Positions 59,401 through 64,000 of a stretch of 64,000 nt of DNA are shown here, piece after piece. The DNA is taken from assembly GCF_052180245.1 (NCBI RefSeq), contig NZ_CP197474.1, positions 2,790,001 through 2,854,000 of the forward strand. The letters run 5' to 3'. The notes under the pieces were generated by a model. It was not told the DNA's origin and did no database searches. It was given only the letters and a program-made list of their open reading frames with translations. Source of the DNA: Parapusillimonas sp013416435. Lineage in GTDB: Bacteria > Pseudomonadota > Gammaproteobacteria > Burkholderiales > Burkholderiaceae_B. The translations under genes and the position numbers were made by a program. Positions within the stretch are counted from its first letter, which is position 1. The number at the start of each line of letters is the position of its first letter.

Positions 59401-60180
59401 TCAGCGCCCGGTGAACCCGGGCTTGCGCTTGGCCAGGAACGCGGCATAGCCCTCGCGAAAATCCTGCGTATCGAAGCAGTCGAAGCATTCGTCGTATTCG
59501 GCTTCGGACAAGGGACGCGGATCGGCAAGTCGCCGTGCGAATTTCTTGTGCCACCGCGCCACCAGCGGCGCACCGTCGGCGATGCGCCGGGCGGCAGCGC
59601 GCGCCTCGGCCTCGACCTGGTCGTCAGCGACCACCCGAGTGACCAGCCGCTTCTCTTTCGCTTCCGCCGCATCGAAGATCCTGCCTTCCAGAAGGATCTC
59701 CAGCGCGACGTCCGGTCCGGCAAGGCGGACCAGGGGTGCCATTTCCTGATAGGCCATGACCAGCCCGAGATTCTTGATGGGCGCGCCGAACCGGCTGGAT
59801 ACGCCGCAGATCCGGATGTCGCACAAGGAAGCGATCTCAAGGCCACCGCCTACGCAAATACCGTGTATCTGCGCGACCAGCGGATGCCTGCATTGGGTCA
59901 AGGCCTCGGCGGTCGCATGCATGATGCGACCGTACTCGATGGCTTGGCGCTTGTTGGAGCGATCCGTCTCGAACTCGGCAATGTCGTTGCCGGGCGAGAA
60001 GGATTTTTCGCCCGCGCCGCGCAAGATGATGCAGCGCAAGGTGTCGTCGGCCGACAGCGTACCGACCGTGGTTCCAAGCGTCTGCCACATCTCGCGCGTC
60101 ATCGCGTTGAGCTTTTGAGGCCGATTCAGTATCACCGTTGCGATGTCGCCTTCGCGCTCGACCAGGATGAGTTCGCTCAT
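59401..60180 (-). CDS. Enoyl-CoA hydratase/isomerase (crotonase) family protein
   Basis: A 259-residue crotonase. The oxyanion-hole segments SPGNDIAEF (about 62-70) and GICVGGGLEIASLCDIRI (about 107-124) are present. In the position of the first catalytic Glu of classical hydratases, the usual P-E is P-I (GAPIKNLGLV), so simple water addition is doubtful; an isomerase, hydrolase or lyase role is possible. The ATG overlaps the tctA stop by four bases, so it is coupled to the transporter genes. Confidence 0.88.
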   Translation of the reverse strand: MSELILVEREGDIATVILNRPQKLNAMTREMWQTLGTTVGTLSADDTLRCIILRGAGEKSFSPGNDIAEFETDRSNKRQAIEYGRIMHATAEALTQCRHPLVAQIHGICVGGGLEIASLCDIRICGVSSRFGAPIKNLGLVMAYQEMAPLVRLAGPDVALEILLEGRIFDAAEAKEKRLVTRVVADDQVEAEARAAARRIADGAPLVARWHKKFARRLADPRPLSEAEYDECFDCFDTQDFREGYAAFLAKRKPGFTGR

Positions 60181-61724
60181 TTGGCCGCCTCCGAGCTGGC
60201 ATTGCCGCCGTGGTTGCCATTGCGCCCATTGCCGGCGCCTCGCAGCAGCCGCAACGCATAGGGCACCAAGGGCCAGAACAGCATGATCAAGGCCAATGTG
60301 GTGATGGTGCCGACCAGGCCGTTCGACCAGAATACATGCAGGCCGGTGCCTGGACCGAGCATGGCCTGGCGGAACGCGTCTTCCATGCGGTCGCCCAGCA
60401 CCAGTGCGAGGATCATGGGAGCGAGCGGATAGGACAGTTTCTTCAGCACATAGCCGATGACGCCGAACAGCAGCATCAGCCAGACGTCCAGCATCGCGTT
60501 ATGCACGGAGTAGGCGCCAATGGCGCAAACCACGATGATGATGGGCGCCACGATGGCGAAAGGAATGCGCAGGATGGCGGCGAACAGAGGCACCGTGCTG
60601 AGCACCAGGATCATGCCGGCAAAGTTGCCCAGATACATGCTGGCGATGAGGCCCCAGACAAATTCCTTTTGCTCCACGAACAGCAGCGGCCCCGGCTGCA
60701 GGCCCCAGATCATCAGCCCCCCGAGCAGCACCGCGGCCGTCGCCGAACCTGGGATGCCCAGCGCCAGCATGGGCAGCAAGGCGGATGTTCCCGATGCGTG
60801 CGCGGCAGTTTCGGGCGCGATCACCCCTTCGAGTTCGCCTTTGCCGAATTTATGCCCATTGCGGGAGAAGCGCTGCGCCAGGCCATACCCCATGAACGAC
60901 GCGGCCGTCGCGCCGCCGGGCGTGACGCCCATCCAGCAGCCGACCAGCGTGCTCCGGATCAAGGTCATCCAGTACTTGGGCATTTCGCGCCAGGTCTGCA
61001 GCACCACCTTGAGGTTCATCTTGCCGTTCTTGCCTTCGAACTTGAGCCCCTCTTCCATGCTGACCAGGATCTCGCCGATACCGAAGAGGCCGATCACCAC
61101 GACCAGGAAGTCGATGCCGCGCAGGAGCTCGGACAGGCCGAAGGTCATGCGCAAGCCGCCGCTGATCGTGTCCATGCCGATCGCCGCCAGACCGAAACCC
61201 AGCATCATCGAAATAATGGTCTTGAACGGTGTTTTCTTGTCGGTTCCCACAAAGCTGCAGAAGGTCAGCAGGAAGACCGCGAAGAACTCCGGCGGGCCGA
61301 ATTGCAGCGCAAAGCGAGATACCAGCGGCGCAAGAAAGGTGATGAGCAGCACGCCCGACAGCGCGCCAAAAAAGGAGCCCGTGAAAGAGGCCGTCAGGGC
61401 GTTGCCGGCCTTCCCCTGCTGCGCCAGCGGGTATCCATCGAACGTCGTCGCCACCGAGGAGGTTTCCCCGGGTATGTTGAAAAGGATCGACGTGATGGCG
61501 CCCGCGAACAGCGAACCCCAATAAATGCACGACAGCATGATGATGGCTGAGGTGGGCGGCATGGTGAAGGTAAGGGGCAGCAGGATGGCGACGCCATTCG
61601 GGCCGCCCAGGCCCGGTAGCACCCCGATGATTACACCCAGCACCAGGCCGATCATCATCATCCAGATGTTGTACCAGCTCAATACCGTGGCGAATCCATG
61701 AAGCAAAGAATTGAGTTCATCCAC
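60177..61724 (-). CDS. tctA: Tripartite tricarboxylate transporter large permease
   Basis: A 515-residue inner-membrane protein with about 11-12 spans. The family signatures are LGVIIGVLPGLGGPNGVAILLPLTFTM (N-terminus) and the mirrored GVTPGGATAASFMGYGLAQRFSRNGHKFGKGELEGVIAPETAAHAS block that precedes the second glycine-rich loop. It forms the channel with the TctB subunit and takes substrate from the Bug receptor encoded just upstream. The C-terminal tail is Gly/Asn-rich and poorly conserved. Confidence 0.95.
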   Translation of the reverse strand: MDELNSLLHGFATVLSWYNIWMMMIGLVLGVIIGVLPGLGGPNGVAILLPLTFTMPPTSAIIMLSCIYWGSLFAGAITSILFNIPGETSSVATTFDGYPLAQQGKAGNALTASFTGSFFGALSGVLLITFLAPLVSRFALQFGPPEFFAVFLLTFCSFVGTDKKTPFKTIISMMLGFGLAAIGMDTISGGLRMTFGLSELLRGIDFLVVVIGLFGIGEILVSMEEGLKFEGKNGKMNLKVVLQTWREMPKYWMTLIRSTLVGCWMGVTPGGATAASFMGYGLAQRFSRNGHKFGKGELEGVIAPETAAHASGTSALLPMLALGIPGSATAAVLLGGLMIWGLQPGPLLFVEQKEFVWGLIASMYLGNFAGMILVLSTVPLFAAILRIPFAIVAPIIIVVCAIGAYSVHNAMLDVWLMLLFGVIGYVLKKLSYPLAPMILALVLGDRMEDAFRQAMLGPGTGLHVFWSNGLVGTITTLALIMLFWPLVPYALRLLRGAGNGRNGNHGGNASSEAAK

Positions 61725-61745
61725 AATGGATCTCCTGTTTCCGGT

Positions 61746-62261
61746 TCAATAGCCCAACATGGCTTCCAAAGGTCCTTTGGGCAAAGGAACCATGAACTGG
61801 ATCTCGAACATCCAGAACAGCAATACGTTGACGCTGACGCTGATCAGCACGGTCTTCAGCCATCCTATCCGCCCGAGCAGACGCATGAAGCCGCCGATGA
61901 ACAGGACGGATGCGACATAGATGCCCAGGAACTGGATCAGCAGGATATAGACGCCCGTGGGGACCAGCACCAGCAGCACCAGGCGGAAACGCGCCCAACT
62001 GACGAAGATCTCGCGATTGCGGTTCTTTCCGAATATCGATCCCAGGAACACCGCGACGCTGGCAATGCACAGGATGGCACCGATATGGAAAGGGAAGTAG
62101 CCGGGCTCAGGCCCGTCGGACGCCCATGATATGCCGATGCGATGATTGTCGAGCATCATGACCATGCCCAGGATGAACACGACCACCGCGGTGATGGCAT
62201 CGACGTGACTGTGAGACAACCCGCCTTTCGGCGGGCTGTCCTGAGTTTGCTCTTGACTCAT
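61746..62261 (-). CDS. tctB: Tripartite tricarboxylate transporter small permease
   Basis: A 171-residue membrane protein with four predicted spans: about 20-40, 55-75, 90-120 and 125-160. The YFPFHIGAILCIASVAVF segment is typical of TctB. It is the small partner of TctA in secondary uptake of a carboxylate. It lies between tctC and tctA with short gaps of 16 and 21 bases. Confidence 0.92.
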   Translation of the reverse strand: MSQEQTQDSPPKGGLSHSHVDAITAVVVFILGMVMMLDNHRIGISWASDGPEPGYFPFHIGAILCIASVAVFLGSIFGKNRNREIFVSWARFRLVLLVLVPTGVYILLIQFLGIYVASVLFIGGFMRLLGRIGWLKTVLISVSVNVLLFWMFEIQFMVPLPKGPLEAMLGY

Positions 62262-62277
62262 TAGCAGCTCCGGTTGC

Positions 62278-63297
62278 TTATTTCTTGGCAGCCAGGCCAG
62301 CTTCCTGCATCAGCGTTTTGTGATTGGCTTCGTCTTTTTCAAGGAAGCTGACAAAGTCGGCGCCGGTCAGGTATTGGCCATGCAGGGCCTGTTTCGCGAG
62401 GTATTCCTTCCATTCGTCCGTTTCGCTGACTTTCTTGAGCAGGTCCGCGTAATAGGCGGATTGCTCGGCTGTGGTCTTGGGCGGCAGGAAGAAGGCGCGC
62501 AGCATCTGGTACTGGACGTCGTAGCCCGCTTCTTTGCAGGTCGGGATGTCGGACCAGGCAAGTTCCTTGGTGATCTTGTCCTTGTAGGTCATGCGCTGCT
62601 CGGAAAACACGCAAAGCGCCTTGACCTGGTCGGCACGCCATTGCGCGACGTTCTCGCTGGGATTGTTAACGTTGGAATCGGTGTGCTTGCCCACCAGCTG
62701 CGTTGCGGCTTCGCCACCGCTTTTGTAGGGCACATAGGTGAACTTGACGCCGGCGGCTTTCTCCAGTGCGACCGTGATGATCTGGTCTTCGCGCTTGGCG
62801 CCCGTGCCTCCCATCTTGAATTTGCCCGGACCGCCCTCCTTGACGGCCTTCAGGTAGTCGGCCGCAGTCTTGTACGGCGCCTCGGCGTTGGTCCACAACA
62901 CGAATTCATCCTGCGCGATCATGGCAACGGGATTCAAGTCGCGCCAATTGAACGGCAAGTTCACGGCGATGGGCAAGGTATAGATGGCCGAAAAGGCCAC
63001 CATCAACTTGTGAGGGTCGCCCGCCGATGCCTTGGTCTCCATGATGCCTTCGCCGCCGCTTGCGCCGCCCTTGTTCAGCACCAGGGTGGACTGCTTCATG
63101 AGCTTGTGCTTGAGGATGATGCTTTGTATGGTGCGCGCCATTTGATCCGAGGCGCCGCCCGCGCCCGCCGGCACGATGATTTCGACCGAACGAGTGGGTT
63201 CCCAGGCATGGGCCGGCATGGCGACGGTGCCGGCCAGAACGACCGTCGACGCAAAAAGATAGGACTTCTTTGACAACCTGCGAGTCAGATGCTTCAT
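62278..63297 (-). CDS. tctC: Bug/TctC-family periplasmic receptor of TctABC
   Basis: A 339-residue secreted receptor with a signal peptide (about 1-31, ending AHAWEPTRS). It has VEIIVPAGAGGASDQMARTIQSI, the receptor glycine loop, and NKGGASGGEGIMETKASAGDPHKLMV at the second. It differs from the two orphan receptors at 28 and 36 kb and is the only one here next to tctBA, so it is the dedicated receptor. Substrate is probably a di- or branched carboxylate. Confidence 0.93.
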   Translation of the reverse strand: MKHLTRRLSKKSYLFASTVVLAGTVAMPAHAWEPTRSVEIIVPAGAGGASDQMARTIQSIILKHKLMKQSTLVLNKGGASGGEGIMETKASAGDPHKLMVAFSAIYTLPIAVNLPFNWRDLNPVAMIAQDEFVLWTNAEAPYKTAADYLKAVKEGGPGKFKMGGTGAKREDQIITVALEKAAGVKFTYVPYKSGGEAATQLVGKHTDSNVNNPSENVAQWRADQVKALCVFSEQRMTYKDKITKELAWSDIPTCKEAGYDVQYQMLRAFFLPPKTTAEQSAYYADLLKKVSETDEWKEYLAKQALHGQYLTGADFVSFLEKDEANHKTLMQEAGLAAKK

Positions 63298-63417
63298 GTG
63301 GATCTCCTCAATTGGTGCTGCAGAATACGTCCTCTGTCGGAACGCGGTTGGTATGCGAGCCTGTACTGCGATGGGCGGCTCGGCGGCCGCCTTATTGTTC
63401 TAGATCGAATGCCGCCT

Positions 63418-63484
63418 GGGGTCAGACCCCGTATGGGGGTCTGACCCCGGCCCCTAGCTTGGACCCCGTACGGGGTCTGACCCC
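63418..63484. repeat. Palindromic repeat: full and truncated copy
   Basis: A full copy at 63418-63448 carries one inserted G (GGGGG in the right arm). A truncated copy at 63461-63484 lacks the first six bases of the left arm. They lie between the aminotransferase gene and tctC. Confidence 0.9.
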
Positions 63485-63513
63485 GGTCTGGCCTGGCTTG
63501 GGGGTTCAGCGTG

Positions 63514-64000
63514 TCATGCCGCCTTGACCGCGGGCGCCGCGACGGAACCGGCGAGGTAATCCATAGCCGCCAGGACGCCGCCCTTGCGATGCGGCACGCC
63601 GGCTTTTTCGAGTCCCATTTCGATGCCGGCCAAGGTGCCGCAAAGCGTCAGGTCGTTCAAGTCGCCCAGGTGCCCGATGCGGAATACCTTGTCCGACAGC
63701 TTGGTAAGCCCTTGGCCGAGCGACATGTTGAAATGCGTGAGCACTGTCTTGCGGAATGCGTCGGCGCTGTGCCCTTCCGGCATGATGACCGCGGTGAGCA
63801 CGGAACTGTACTCCGCCGGATTCTTGCACAGGATTTCCAGGCCCCAGGCATTCACGGCCCGGCGCGTGGCCTCGCCGAAGCGATCATGCCGGGCAAAGAC
63901 GTTGTCCAGGCCTTCGGAGAAGAGCATTTCGAGCGCTTCGTGCAGACCATACAGCAGATTGGTAGCCGGCGTATACGGAAAATAGCCCTTGCCGTTGATG
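63514..64000 (-). CDS. Class V aminotransferase (alanine/serine-glyoxylate type), C-terminal part
   Basis: The frame runs off the right edge, so only the last 162 codons are seen. It reads KGYFPYTPATNLLYGLHEALEMLFSEGLDNVFARH, then WGLEILCKNPAEYSSVLTAVIMPEG and NMSLGQGLTKLSDKVFRIGHLGDLNDLTLCGTLAGIEMGLEKAGV. The FRIGHLGDLN block is conserved in serine-glyoxylate and alanine-glyoxylate aminotransferases. The PLP lysine lies outside the window. It is the first visible gene of the leftward operon with tctCBA. Confidence 0.88.
   Translation of the reverse strand, partial: INGKGYFPYTPATNLLYGLHEALEMLFSEGLDNVFARHDRFGEATRRAVNAWGLEILCKNPAEYSSVLTAVIMPEGHSADAFRKTVLTHFNMSLGQGLTKLSDKVFRIGHLGDLNDLTLCGTLAGIEMGLEKAGVPHRKGGVLAAMDYLAGSVAAPAVKAA

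Noticed and set aside
60210..61550. Open frame of 446 codons on the plus strand
   Set aside because: It is the antisense shadow of tctA; its His/Gln/Arg-rich residues are typical of antisense of a membrane protein gene.

Overview
The window is chromosomal DNA of a GC-rich betaproteobacterium, most likely a member of the Alcaligenaceae (Bordetella/Achromobacter/Pusillimonas side of Burkholderiales). The reasons are gene content and order: three Bug/TctC-type periplasmic receptors, an H-NS of the betaproteobacterial short type, the nitrilase-tldD pair, the yebC-purD-hemF-nadD-rsfS-rlmH-maf run, and a glcDEF glycolate oxidase cluster. No ribosomal RNA, CRISPR array, integrase or transposase was seen. 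One tRNA gene, tRNA-Lys(CTT), is present.

Layout. 1-6.2 kb: cytochrome bd-type oxidase (cydAB), then a loose stretch of small and poorly conserved genes, including a 24-residue membrane peptide, a 49-residue Gln/Gly/Pro-rich peptide and a decayed higBA toxin-antitoxin pair beside tRNA-Lys. 6.3-17.9 kb: core metabolism (purB, GST, thioredoxin-fold protein, TauE/SafE exporter, mnmA, glcDEF plus a second FAD-linked oxidase, and the DAHP synthase aroG). The aroG gene is preceded by a Phe-rich leader peptide and a terminator/antiterminator pair, a transcription attenuator not usually annotated here. 17.9-25.1 kb: an osmolyte locus with ectoine/hydroxyectoine uptake (ehuBCDA) and synthesis with hydroxylation (ectR-A-B-C-D). 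Both promoters carry the same 11-mer, TTATCATTTCA, over the -10 box.

25.2-38.5 kb: an accessory catabolic segment bounded by two near-identical direct copies of a composite repeat made of three palindromes, with a third, partial copy inside. The copies split it into module A (LysR regulator; divergent operon of C-S lyase, aspartoacylase-type deacylase, Bug receptor, a cysteine-dioxygenase-like domain fused to four rhodanese domains, and an SDR) and module B (ThDP enzyme, IclR regulator, M19-like protein with altered metal site, Bug receptor, FAD amine oxidase). Module A reads as an undescribed route for import, deacylation, C-S cleavage and sulfur oxidation of an N-acylated sulfur amino acid or conjugate; this is inference.

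38.5-58.1 kb: housekeeping genes (tldD, nitrilase, H-NS, a DUF4136 lipoprotein, GNAT, pepN, fbp, quinone oxidoreductase, DMT exporter, dmlA-like dehydrogenase, HerA-like ATPase, yebC, purD, hemF, nadD, rsfS, rlmH, pyk, maf). 58.1-64 kb: a catabolic operon (class V aminotransferase, TctCBA transporter, crotonase, class III CoA-transferase) running off the right edge.

A 30-bp perfect palindrome family (arm GGGGTCAGACCCC around a 4-base centre) occurs, whole, half or variant, about 20 times, always between genes and often at convergent gene ends.
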